Source: JAGTVG01 sp942491935 (lineage in GTDB: Bacteria; Bacteroidota; Bacteroidia; Cytophagales; Cyclobacteriaceae). Taken from it: a stretch of 64,000 bases of DNA. A program made the translations under genes and the position numbers. The notes under the pieces were generated by a model. The model saw nothing but the letters and a program-made list of their open reading frames with translations, made no database searches and was not told the origin of the DNA. How positions within the stretch are numbered: position 1 is the first letter of the stretch; every line of letters starts with the position of its first letter. Shown in pieces: positions 45,486-54,437 of the stretch. Location: positions 1-64,000 of the forward strand of contig CALOCZ010000034.1 of assembly GCA_942491935.1 (NCBI GenBank), written 5' to 3'.

Positions 45486-47018
45486 ATGAAAACATATACA
45501 TCGTATTTCCTGACCATACTGAGGATTCTAATAGGCTGGCATTTCCTTTATGAAGGAATTGCAAAGTTATTCAACCCAAACTGGACCGCTAAATATTATT
45601 TACTGGGATCGAAGTGGATTTTTGCGGGAATGTTTCATTGGATCGCTGAGTCGCCCAATTTAATGAAAGCCGTAGATATTTTAAACACATGGGGACTTAT
45701 CCTGATTGGCTTGTCTTTATTTTTAGGCTTATACGTTCGATGGGCTTCACTGGCCGGAGCCACCCTCCTTTTTCTATATTATGTTGCATACCCTCCAATT
45801 TCAGGCTATACTTTTGGAGTAATCGCTGAGGGCAATTACCAGTGGGTTGATAAAAACTTAATTGAATTTTTAGTACTATTAGTATTTATAGTTCTTCCTC
45901 CTCATTTTTTCTATGGTATTGACCGTTTGATCAATCGCTGGAAGGAGGAAAAACCAAATACACCCATTCCGGAACCAGCTACTAAACCAGGCACTTCAGT
46001 AAAGCGGCGTGAATTGATGCGCGACATGATAAGTGTACCATTCCTGGGAGCATTCGCATATGCGATGTACAGGAAAAGAAAATGGGACAGTTTTGAGAGA
46101 AAAATACTAACTGATAAGCCTGATGCGACATCAGGAGCTACCTTGAAAAGATTTCATTTTAGCTCGCTTGATGATTTAAAAGGAAGCATCCCAAAAGGAA
46201 AAATCGGAGATTTCGAACTTAGCCGTCTGATCATGGGGGGAAACCTGATTGGTGGCTGGTCTCATGCGCGCGACCTGATCTATGTCGATAGATTGATAAA
46301 GACGTATCATACGGATGAACGGGTAATATCAACCCTGCAATTAGCAGAAAAGTGCGGTATAAATGCGATTATTTCTAATCCGCAACAATGTGCAATCGTT
46401 AATAAATACCGCCATGAAACAGGTGGCCAAATGCAATTCATTTCTGATTGCGGTGTTGGCGATAATTTTATGGAAGGAATTGAAGTGTCACTCGAAGGGG
46501 GAGCACATGCTATGTACAGTCATGGTGGAAAATCCGATATCAGCATATATAACAACGATGTGTCATTTTTTGATGAACTTGAAAAAGGTCTTGAATTAAT
46601 TCGAAGCTATGGTAAGCCGGCAGGAATCGGGGCGCACAGAGTAGAGACGGTACAGGCATGTGTGGAACGTGGAATCAAACCCGATTTTTGGGTAAAAACG
46701 CTTCATTCGCACGATTATTGGTCGGTACAGGTTGATCTTGAAAGAAAAGACGTCCCGGAACCAGGTTGGAAAGACAATAATTTCTGTCATAAACCGCAGG
46801 CGACAGTTGACTATATGAACCAACTCGAAGAACCCTGGATTGCCTTTAAAACACTGGCAGCTGGTGCCATAGTACCAGAAAAGGGATTTCAATATGCATT
46901 TAATAGCGGAGCAGACTTTATTTGCGTAGGAATGTACGATTTTCAGATAGTCGAGGATTGTAATATTGCACTAAATTGTCTGGCCAAAACCGAACGCTTA
47001 CGACCATGGAGAGCGTAA
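45486..47018 (+). CDS. DoxX-like membrane domain fused to a C-terminal TIM-barrel-like domain
   Basis: The 510-residue protein has a DoxX/SURF4-type four-helix membrane domain in residues 1-150 (RILIGWHFLYEGIAKLFNPNW, shown here as ILIGWHFLYEGIAKLFN). A proline-rich linker follows, then a Tat-like SVKRRELMRDMISVPFLG segment (RR 174-175) and a soluble domain from about 220 to 510. The soluble part contains LSRLIMGGNLIGGWSHARDL, GIGAHRVETVQACVERGIKP and AFNSGADFICVGMYDF, which look like an aldo-keto-reductase-related or other TIM barrel without a family I can name. The next gene starts 45 bases downstream, so it is probably co-transcribed with a NodB-type lipoprotein. Confidence 0.75.
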   Translation: MKTYTSYFLTILRILIGWHFLYEGIAKLFNPNWTAKYYLLGSKWIFAGMFHWIAESPNLMKAVDILNTWGLILIGLSLFLGLYVRWASLAGATLLFLYYVAYPPISGYTFGVIAEGNYQWVDKNLIEFLVLLVFIVLPPHFFYGIDRLINRWKEEKPNTPIPEPATKPGTSVKRRELMRDMISVPFLGAFAYAMYRKRKWDSFERKILTDKPDATSGATLKRFHFSSLDDLKGSIPKGKIGDFELSRLIMGGNLIGGWSHARDLIYVDRLIKTYHTDERVISTLQLAEKCGINAIISNPQQCAIVNKYRHETGGQMQFISDCGVGDNFMEGIEVSLEGGAHAMYSHGGKSDISIYNNDVSFFDELEKGLELIRSYGKPAGIGAHRVETVQACVERGIKPDFWVKTLHSHDYWSVQVDLERKDVPEPGWKDNNFCHKPQATVDYMNQLEEPWIAFKTLAAGAIVPEKGFQYAFNSGADFICVGMYDFQIVEDCNIALNCLAKTERLRPWRA

Positions 47019-47063
47019 AGCATTTGTCTAGAGAAATGCATCCATTTTAATTGATCCTCAGAA

Positions 47064-48392
47064 ATGAATTCATTTATGAACACATCATTTTGTTTTCTCT
47101 CAGTCGTCTTATTGCTGTCTTTTTCCTGTACAAAAAAAAATCATAAAACCATTGGACACACCGAGATTGAAAAATGGAAGGATGGTAAGAAAACAGCGGT
47201 TTCCCTGACGTATGACGGTGGCACACTCAACCAGTTCCGTGTGGCTTTACCGGCCATGAACCGGCTCGAATTTCCGTCTACTTTCTTTATAGTGACAGGG
47301 GAAGTGGAGGGCTCCAGCTATGAACGGAAGTTCATCGGACGGTCACTGGATGTGATAGTTCGGGAATCAGCAGAGATCCCGACCAATACCGATAACTTTT
47401 TTGAGCGGGCATCTGCCATCCGGGTTTTGGGAGATGAAGCAATCATTGAATATCATACACGTGCCGGGGACCTATGGGAAGTAGGCAAATTTGAGGAGGC
47501 CTACCAATTGATCGATGAGGCGTATGCCATGGCAAGGTCCTTACTTGGTGCACCCTCATTCCATGACAACCAGCAGAAATCCGGGGCTAAATGGGATGAA
47601 TTGAAAACCTACGCTGCCCAGGGCCATGAATTTGCCAGCCATTCAGTGTCGCATGCCCAGTTTGGCATCCTTGATGATGCAAACCTGATCTACGAACTGG
47701 AGAAAAGCAAGGAAGAGATCATGAATCGCCTGGGTCTGAAACATACCTTTTCCATTGAATGTCCCTATGGCACTGAAAATGAGCGTGTAATGGAATTTAC
47801 TTTTGAAAGGTATTTCGCAGCTCGGAACCGGATGCCCGATCCTTTTCTCGAGGAAATCAACCGGTGGAACAAAATGAATCCGGGTACCTCGGAGAAAGAA
47901 TATGTCCAGTGGCAGAGAGGCCCAAAATCAGCAACACCTGTCAAGGAGATGACTTCATGGATTGATACATGTACGGCTAATGACAATATCTGGCTTGTAC
48001 TCGTCTTTCATGGGATAGAGGGAATTGGGTGGGAGCCGGTTCCCGGGAATGTTATTGATAGTTATTTCAATTATATCAAATCAAAAGAAGAAGAAATTTG
48101 GGTGGCTACTTTCCAGGATGTAACCAAATACATCAGGGAACGGATGCATGCTAAAATTGATTATATGAAGGATGGGAATCAAATAAGGGTTCGAATGTCT
48201 CATGACCTCAATCCGGAACTGTACAACTTTCCACTCTCTTTGAAAACCTATGTCCCTGACAGCTGGGAATCAGTAGAAATCAGCCACGGAGAAAAACGCT
48301 GGTCACCTGAAATCAGAGTGGATGAATATGGTCATAGTGTATTGTATAATGTCATACCTAATAAAGAAGAAATCATTCTTCATAAAAAATGA
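47064..48392 (+). CDS. NodB-fold lipoprotein paralogue A, one metal-site Asp replaced
   Basis: The 442-residue lipoprotein (lipobox SFSC, Cys 22) opens with IGHTEIEKWKDGKKTAVSLTYDGG. The usual carbohydrate esterase motif T-F/Y-D-D-G reads TYDGG at 49-53, so the second, metal-binding Asp is Gly. The second motif, HSVSH in EFASHSVSHAQFG, is kept. The paralogue at 50457 has an intact TYDDG. Either this copy is not a metal deacetylase or it binds metal differently. The rest is very similar in length and sequence, including CPYGTENERVMEFTFERYF. It sits 45 bases after the DoxX fusion. Confidence 0.85.
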   Translation: MNSFMNTSFCFLSVVLLLSFSCTKKNHKTIGHTEIEKWKDGKKTAVSLTYDGGTLNQFRVALPAMNRLEFPSTFFIVTGEVEGSSYERKFIGRSLDVIVRESAEIPTNTDNFFERASAIRVLGDEAIIEYHTRAGDLWEVGKFEEAYQLIDEAYAMARSLLGAPSFHDNQQKSGAKWDELKTYAAQGHEFASHSVSHAQFGILDDANLIYELEKSKEEIMNRLGLKHTFSIECPYGTENERVMEFTFERYFAARNRMPDPFLEEINRWNKMNPGTSEKEYVQWQRGPKSATPVKEMTSWIDTCTANDNIWLVLVFHGIEGIGWEPVPGNVIDSYFNYIKSKEEEIWVATFQDVTKYIRERMHAKIDYMKDGNQIRVRMSHDLNPELYNFPLSLKTYVPDSWESVEISHGEKRWSPEIRVDEYGHSVLYNVIPNKEEIILHKK

Positions 48393-48511
48393 ACATAAAT
48401 GTATTTATAAATACTTTACAATATACACCGATATACCATTCATAATTTCCCCGACCTTCTAATATGTTGAAATAGCATTACAGAATTATTGTAAAATATT
48501 TTATTTTAAAA

Positions 48512-48526
48512 TTACCAATTTGGTAA
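48512..48526. promoter_or_regulatory. operator-like palindrome upstream of higB
   Basis: TTACCAA-T-TTGGTAA is a perfect inverted repeat with a one-base centre. It lies 35 bases before the toxin start and is a likely autoregulatory operator for the antitoxin. Confidence 0.6.
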
Positions 48527-48561
48527 CTATTTTTATACCTTTATCGTTATCATATAGACCA

Positions 48562-48855
48562 ATGAGAGTAATCGCTAAAAAGATTCTTCGAGATTTCTGG
48601 GCTAAGTATTCGGATTCTGAGGAACAACTCAAGACTTGGTATAAAGAAGCGTCAAATGCAATTTGGGATACTCCATCAGACATTAAAGCTGAGTATGCCC
48701 GGGTAAGTATTCTAAAAAGTGGCAGGGCAGTATTTAATATCTGTGGTAACAAATATCGCCTGATAGTAGATATCAACTATAAGAGAAAATGGGTATTTAT
48801 CCGATTTATCGGAACACATAAGGAATATGATAAAGTAGATGCGGATAAAATTTAG
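48562..48855 (+). CDS. higB: HigB-family mRNA interferase toxin
   Basis: The ATG at 48562 (MRVIAKKILRDFWAKYSD) is preferred over an upstream TTG because the family starts exactly here, giving 97 residues. HigB_toxin-family blocks are complete: LKTWYKEASNAIWDTPSDIK, VFNICGNKYRLIVDINY and WVFIRFIGTHKEYDKVD. It would be a ribosome-dependent mRNA endonuclease. The gene is toxin-first, with the antitoxin starting 4 bases after its stop. It separates the two NodB paralogues. Confidence 0.92.
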   Translation: MRVIAKKILRDFWAKYSDSEEQLKTWYKEASNAIWDTPSDIKAEYARVSILKSGRAVFNICGNKYRLIVDINYKRKWVFIRFIGTHKEYDKVDADKI

Positions 48856-48859
48856 AATT

Positions 48860-49216
48860 ATGGATATTAAAGTAATTAAAACTAATGAGGATTATAATCA
48901 AGCTCTATTAAGACTTAATGAAATCTTTCATGCTCGAGCTGATTCCAAAGAAGGAGATGAAGCGGAGATCCTGACAATTCTGATTGAGAAATATGAGGAT
49001 GAAAATTACCCTATTGAGGCTCCGAATCCAATAGAGGCAATAAAATTCAGAATGGAGCAAATGGATCTAAGTAAAAAAGATCTGGCTCAGATCATTGGAT
49101 ATAAAAGCCGGGTTTCTGAAATATTCAATCGTAAAAGAAAACTTACCCTTAAAATGATTCGTAATCTTCATGAAAAACTGAAGATACCATACGAATCTTT
49201 GATAGCTGAATATTAA
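48860..49216 (+). CDS. higA: HigA-family antitoxin
   Basis: The start at 48860 (MDIKVIKTNEDY) gives 118 residues; an upstream start inside higB is less likely. The N-terminal half (LLRLNEIFHARADSKEGDEA) is the HigA toxin-binding region. The C-terminal half is an XRE-type HTH (LSKKDLAQIIGYKSRVSEIF). It neutralises HigB and represses the operon, presumably at the palindrome 48512-48526. Both genes are intact. Confidence 0.92.
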   Translation: MDIKVIKTNEDYNQALLRLNEIFHARADSKEGDEAEILTILIEKYEDENYPIEAPNPIEAIKFRMEQMDLSKKDLAQIIGYKSRVSEIFNRKRKLTLKMIRNLHEKLKIPYESLIAEY

Positions 49217-49222
49217 TTAAAA

Positions 49223-50275
49223 TCACATTTCATTTACAAATCCCCAACCTCCTGCTTTATGATATTTCTGGACGATATCGGTCGGCCGCATCCATACGAT
49301 CTGGTCTGAAAGATGCTGTTCGATCCGCTCAACAACGGTTTTAAATGCCTCCCATCCTACTCCACTCTCAGGGTTCAAACCCTGCCAGTGCATATACCAC
49401 ATGCAATAGGGGGCGCCTTCTTCCAGGTGCTTCACAATTATACCCGATTTTCCATCCTCGGTGATGTAATAATCCGGGTCTACATAATCCATTGAATTTT
49501 CCCAAATGCCCATCTTATCCCCTGCATTGGGCATCAGGTCATAGACCGCATATTCCCCATCCGCCGCTTTCTGATTTATCTTATAATCGGTCTCACTCGA
49601 CTCGTAAAAAATTGGAACGACCGGAGTTTTGAACAGGTCCTGTTTTGCCAGGTCCAATAATGCTTCGTAGACCGCCGGGTTGAACTTCAAAGGCCCTTCC
49701 TCCCGCAGCTCTCCGTAACGGGTAGAACAGGCATCACAACCACATCCTGGCCAGGTAAAACCAGTGAATTTAAATCCTGCCTTTTCCCCATGGTCAAGAA
49801 TATTGGCAAAATACTGATTGTATACTTCTGCCGTAACTTCCGGCTCGTGAAGCCATAATCCTTCATGAATCCCGTCTTCATGGATTTTGCCTGCCTTGAA
49901 ATCATACAACTCTTGATGCGTCATGATCTCCATATGGGTATCGATCCCGGACTCATAAGACTTCCCCGCATACTCAAGAAACTTCATCTCCAGGGAATCG
50001 GGATCATCCGCCATAGATTTCCCATTGTAACCCAATACCACCGTTGATTCACCTTTAACACCATGCACTTTACAATATTCAAGGAATGTCCCCAAGGCCT
50101 CAGGACCTGTTATTCCTGGACTAGTATCATCCAGGTAAAAAGACAATATCATCTTTTGGTCATTACTTTCCTGGTTATTTGAGCATCCGGCTAAAACTAT
50201 GAGTACAAATGCCAGAAGCAGGGTTGAAACGCCCTGGACAATTTGATTTGAGAGAATATTCTTTATAGAAGTCAT
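49223..50275 (-). CDS. divergent NodB-like lipoprotein of unknown function
   Basis: The 350-residue lipoprotein (lipobox LAGC, Cys 31) starts its fold with MILSFYLDDTSPG, where Asp 49-Asp 50 sit where NodB-type enzymes place the metal/base Asp pair. It has His residues in DTHMEIMTHQEL (112-123). A Cys cluster, CGCDAC (178-183), follows TGFTWPG and could bind a metal. I do not recognise the family. It may be a sugar hydrolase or deacetylase-like protein with the same general fold as its two neighbours. It reads against the HigA and paralogue genes. Confidence 0.6.
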   Translation of the reverse strand: MTSIKNILSNQIVQGVSTLLLAFVLIVLAGCSNNQESNDQKMILSFYLDDTSPGITGPEALGTFLEYCKVHGVKGESTVVLGYNGKSMADDPDSLEMKFLEYAGKSYESGIDTHMEIMTHQELYDFKAGKIHEDGIHEGLWLHEPEVTAEVYNQYFANILDHGEKAGFKFTGFTWPGCGCDACSTRYGELREEGPLKFNPAVYEALLDLAKQDLFKTPVVPIFYESSETDYKINQKAADGEYAVYDLMPNAGDKMGIWENSMDYVDPDYYITEDGKSGIIVKHLEEGAPYCMWYMHWQGLNPESGVGWEAFKTVVERIEQHLSDQIVWMRPTDIVQKYHKAGGWGFVNEM

Positions 50276-50456
50276 GATATAAAAGCGTTTAAATATACTG
50301 TGTTCAATTTGTTTAAAAAACCCTCAATTTATAATCTAAAGACCATTATTTAAATTTAATTCATAATGTCGGTTATAAAAATTATATGCTCAAATTAAAA
50401 TTAAATGTCCGTGAACTCAATATATTTGACATATTTTAATTTTTAAAACTGTAACT

Positions 50457-51785
50457 ATGAAAATCCGGCTCTATTCTCCAGAAATTATTCTATCCGTCCT
50501 ATTGATTTTGACTACCTCTTGCAGTAATAATAAAAACCGGCAAATAGGGCATACTGAAGTTGAAAAATGGCAGGATGGGAAAACCGCCGCGGTATCTCTA
50601 ACATATGATGATGGATCTGCCAATCAGTTTAAAGTGGCCTTACCCATCATGAACAGGCTGGAATTGCCAGCAACATTTTTTATTAATACCGGAAATATTG
50701 AAGGTTCAAAATATCAACGTCAATTTACAGGTCGCCCAATAGAGGAGATCATCAGAGAAACGGCAATAACTCCTACAAACGAAGACAATTTATTCGAGCG
50801 TGCTTCTGCGATCAGGGAAATAGGAAACTATGAGATCCGTGAACACCATACAAGGGCAGGAAGTTTATGGGAATCCGGAAAAAAAGCAGAAGCTTTTCAG
50901 GAAATTGACAAAGGGTATTCCATGGTACGATCGGATCCTTCCTTCCAGGTTTTATCTAATCCGCAACCAGGTGATCTATCCTGGGACGATCTCAACCAAT
51001 ACGCTGCCCAGGGTCATGAATTTGCCAGCCATACGATCTCACATCCCAGGTTGAGCGTTATGGATGAAGTGAACCTCATTTATGAACTGGAAAAAAGCAA
51101 AGAAGACATTCTGAGCAACATGGGTTCTGAACATACTTTCTCAGTCGAATGTCCGTATGGGACGGAAGATGAACGGGTTATGGAATATATGTATCCGAGA
51201 TACGAAGCATCGCGCAACCGGATGCCCGAACCTTATATGGAGGAACTCAACCGGGGAAGCCGGATGCAGCCATATACCTCTGACAAAGAATATGTCCAAT
51301 GGCAAAGAGGTGCTCTATCCAATACGTCCCTCGACCAGATGAAGGCATGGATCGATACCTGTAACGTTCATTCCAATATCTGGCTTGTCCTCGTTTTTCA
51401 TGGCGTTGACGACGTTGGATGGGAAGCCATCCCAGGTGACACACTGGATGCTTATTTCAGCTATATTAAGTCACATGAAGATAAGATCTGGGTAGCCACC
51501 TTCAAAGATGTCACGAAATATATCAGGGAAAGAATGGAGGCACAAATATCTTTTACAAACAACCAGGATCAACTATCCGTAGTACTTACTCATAATCTAG
51601 ATCCGGAATTGTACGATCTTCCGCTTACACTAAAAACTTACATTCCTTCAAAATGGAAAGAAGTGGAGATCAAACAGGGGAATAATATAATCCTCGCGAA
51701 GACTGGAAAGGACAAAAGTGGCCAATTTGTGGTTTACCAGGCCTTACCAAATCAAGAGGATATTGTTCTTTCCAATGCCGAATAA
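50457..51785 (+). CDS. NodB-fold polysaccharide deacetylase lipoprotein, paralogue B
   Basis: The 442-residue lipoprotein (lipobox TTSC, Cys 22) is a close paralogue of the 47064 gene, of identical length. The metal/base motif is intact (SLTYDDGSANQF, TYDDG at 49-53), with HTISH in EFASHTISHPRLS. It also keeps CPYGTEDERVMEYMYPRY and LVLVFHGVDDVGWEAIPGD. CE4-type enzymes remove acetyl groups from polysaccharides or peptidoglycan. It was probably produced by a duplication that also brackets the HigBA module and the reverse lipoprotein gene. Confidence 0.88.
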   Translation: MKIRLYSPEIILSVLLILTTSCSNNKNRQIGHTEVEKWQDGKTAAVSLTYDDGSANQFKVALPIMNRLELPATFFINTGNIEGSKYQRQFTGRPIEEIIRETAITPTNEDNLFERASAIREIGNYEIREHHTRAGSLWESGKKAEAFQEIDKGYSMVRSDPSFQVLSNPQPGDLSWDDLNQYAAQGHEFASHTISHPRLSVMDEVNLIYELEKSKEDILSNMGSEHTFSVECPYGTEDERVMEYMYPRYEASRNRMPEPYMEELNRGSRMQPYTSDKEYVQWQRGALSNTSLDQMKAWIDTCNVHSNIWLVLVFHGVDDVGWEAIPGDTLDAYFSYIKSHEDKIWVATFKDVTKYIRERMEAQISFTNNQDQLSVVLTHNLDPELYDLPLTLKTYIPSKWKEVEIKQGNNIILAKTGKDKSGQFVVYQALPNQEDIVLSNAE

Positions 51786-51969
51786 CAGTATTTATACATA
51801 TCTTTGGAAGCCAAATTAATGGGCTGAACTATTATTCCTGATCGGGCATTAGAGATAAAATAATAGTACGGTATTAAAACATACTATCCAATTCATCGCA
51901 TTTGTTTAAATCTATATTGTTGGATATCTTTAAAATCAGATTTTTGAAAATGATTGATTGTTGGAGACT

Positions 51970-53682
51970 ATGAGTAAGAAGATATTTATTATCGCCATTC
52001 TTTTATACGTTACTGCTGTGGCAGTGGTATGCACAAGAAAAACAGGACCGGCTGAAGGGATCAGTATATTGCACCCCTTCCATGATGCACTTTTCCCGCC
52101 TGAATTCCCTGCCCCATTGTTCGAATGGTATAATGAAACCCGCGAGAATGTTATATTTGAAGTTTCTTTAGTTACCAGAAATGAGGATTATGTGATTACC
52201 GCCACAACTGAAGAGACGAAATGGTCACCTGATGAAGCTCAATGGGATATTCTGAAGGAAAAATCGAATTATAAAGACATGTACTTTACCGTAAAACGGT
52301 CCGGTAGTGAAAACCCGGCAAGTGTTGCTTTCAGACTTAGCAGAGACAGCGTAAGCGCACCAGTGCTATACCGTCAGATGCCAATTCCTTTCATAGTCGC
52401 GGAAAAGAAACTGGATTCAATGAGTTTTAAGCTGATCGATTTTGGCAGTAAGAATCCTCCGCATGTGGCAATGAAAGGATTTCCCGTTTGTGGCAATTGC
52501 CATTCACTAACAGAGAACGGGGATAAGATCGGTCTGGACCTGGATGCCGGTCTTCGGGATAAAGGCGGATATTTTGTGTCTGACATTAAAGATACCATTA
52601 CGTTCGACTTGTCTGCTTATACTTCCTGGTCGAAACTTGAAAACAGAAGAACTTTCGGACTTTTTTCCAAAATATCACCGGATGGAAGATATGTGGTAAC
52701 AACAGTTAAGGACCGGGTGGTGATCAAGAATTTCCGTATGCCACCGGCAGAAAACATAAAATACTCTCAACTGTTCTTCCCGGTGAATGGTCACCTCGCC
52801 ATTTATGACAGGCAAACTAATATTTTGAAAGAACTTCCGGGAGCGAATCTTGAGGAATACGTACAATCTAATGCCATATGGACACCAGATGGAGAAAGCA
52901 TCATTTTCTGCAGGGCAAAAGCTGAACCGAGAGATAGCAGCGAAATGAATGAAATCGACATACAGGATGACGATATTCTTCAGGAATATGTCGACCGGAA
53001 AAGGACAGTAAAATTTGATCTATATAAGATACCTTTTAATAATGGAGAGGGGGGCACTGCAGTTCCTATTGAGGGTGCTTCCAATAATGGGAAAAGCAAT
53101 TATTTCCCGGCCATATCCCCCGATGGGAAATGGATCATTTACTGCCAGGCAGAGAATTTCATGCTTCTGATGCCTGATAGCAGATTATTTATCGTGCCAG
53201 CTGAAGGAGGCCAAGGCAAAAAACTGGAGTGTAATTTCAATTCCATGAATTCATGGCATGCCTGGTCACCCAATAGCAAATGGACGGTATTTGTTTCCAA
53301 GATCTTTGGTGCTCATACAGACATGTTCCTGACACATATCGATGAAAAGGGAAATGCTTCTATACCTGTTCTGGTGGATAAGGCCAGGTCACCCTACAGG
53401 GTTGTGAACTATCCTGAATTTGTGAACCGAAAGCCTGGCGATACTTTTGTCATGAACTACGATTTTGTTGAACTTGAGCATATCAATAAGGCGGTAAAAA
53501 GTGGTGATTGGGAAAAAGCAAAGGAACTTTACTATCGTCTTGAGGAGCAACAGACCTATTACTTTAAAGAAGATTACAGGGACCTTATTACTCTGCTTAC
53601 AAAAATGGGAATGCCTGAGGAGGCGGAAAAGTACAGGAAACTTGCTGAAGAGACAGTAAACGCTGAGGTCTTTAACAACTGA
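51970..53682 (+). CDS. CXXCH-containing PD40 beta-propeller lipoprotein-like protein
   Basis: The start at 51970 (MSKKIFIIAILLYVTA) gives a good signal with an AVVC lipobox-like end. Residues 178-182 of the longer form are CGNCH (GFPVCGNCHSLTENG), a single covalent-heme motif. They are followed by TolB-type PD40 beta-propeller repeats (KISPDGRYVVTTV, AISPDGKWIIYC, AWSPNSKWTVF). Asp/Glu-rich and TPR-like helical sequence forms the last ~70 residues. The architecture, a c-type cytochrome motif inserted before a propeller, is seen in some exported proteins of environmental bacteria, but its function is not known. It is the last gene of the forward group after the NodB paralogues. Confidence 0.78.
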   Translation: MSKKIFIIAILLYVTAVAVVCTRKTGPAEGISILHPFHDALFPPEFPAPLFEWYNETRENVIFEVSLVTRNEDYVITATTEETKWSPDEAQWDILKEKSNYKDMYFTVKRSGSENPASVAFRLSRDSVSAPVLYRQMPIPFIVAEKKLDSMSFKLIDFGSKNPPHVAMKGFPVCGNCHSLTENGDKIGLDLDAGLRDKGGYFVSDIKDTITFDLSAYTSWSKLENRRTFGLFSKISPDGRYVVTTVKDRVVIKNFRMPPAENIKYSQLFFPVNGHLAIYDRQTNILKELPGANLEEYVQSNAIWTPDGESIIFCRAKAEPRDSSEMNEIDIQDDDILQEYVDRKRTVKFDLYKIPFNNGEGGTAVPIEGASNNGKSNYFPAISPDGKWIIYCQAENFMLLMPDSRLFIVPAEGGQGKKLECNFNSMNSWHAWSPNSKWTVFVSKIFGAHTDMFLTHIDEKGNASIPVLVDKARSPYRVVNYPEFVNRKPGDTFVMNYDFVELEHINKAVKSGDWEKAKELYYRLEEQQTYYFKEDYRDLITLLTKMGMPEEAEKYRKLAEETVNAEVFNN

Positions 53683-53839
53683 TACAATAAATCGAAAAGC
53701 TGAGTTGAATTTTTTAATATAAATTTTCCAATAAAACGGATTAGGGTTTATATATTGACGTGGATGGGGCTTATTAAATCTTCCTGATTTATGGAAAATT
53801 CCCGGGACATTTATTAGACCAGTCTACTTAATGTATTTC

Positions 53840-54238
53840 CTAGTTAAGAGAAGTTTCTTGCCACGCTTCCGGAACCTCGCCACCCAATTCCAGGATCTTA
53901 TCTTCTATTCGCTCCCTGTACAGGAAATAATGCTCAGGTCTTTTCGATGAATTGATAATTCTCTGTAGCCAGTGCGCTATATCCATTACCTTTTCAAGCG
54001 CAACATCCCTGTTCCCCTTTTTCTCTTCTACTTTTATGGCTTTCATTCGTTTCCCAAATCGCATGCAAAAGAAAGATTTGCAATCTTTCGACATAAGTGA
54101 TATGATCAATCCAACTGCAGGGCTAAAAAGTAGCGATGTAAAAAATCCACCCCAGTATCCCAGGATTTTGTTTTTGGAATATGAGGCTACAATAAATGAA
54201 AAAAAAATCCAGATGATCAGTAAAATGATATAATCCAT
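53840..54238 (-). CDS. small membrane protein, unknown
   Basis: The preferred Met at 54236-54238 gives 132 residues: MDYIILLIIWIFFSFIVASYSKNK, then a second hydrophobic segment (GFFTSLLFSPAVGLIISLMS). A basic and Cys-containing tail follows (FFCMRFGKRMKAIKVEEKKG), then an amphipathic end rich in charged residues. A longer start would add 27 residues with a different, AT-rich composition. No family is recognised. Confidence 0.65.
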   Translation of the reverse strand: MDYIILLIIWIFFSFIVASYSKNKILGYWGGFFTSLLFSPAVGLIISLMSKDCKSFFCMRFGKRMKAIKVEEKKGNRDVALEKVMDIAHWLQRIINSSKRPEHYFLYRERIEDKILELGGEVPEAWQETSLN

Positions 54239-54437
54239 GATGAAATAGTTTCTGTTGAAGATTGAGCGTCCTTCAAAAAAAAATGGAATTGAATATAAGG
54301 ATATGATTTTAAATTCCAAAAAACAATTGAAATATTTTATTCAAGTTCACAACTGAGGGTAATTTAAAATAGTTAAAATACAATTAATATAATGATATAA
54401 GTCCCCAATTATTTTTGATATTAAGCGATGCTGTCCA

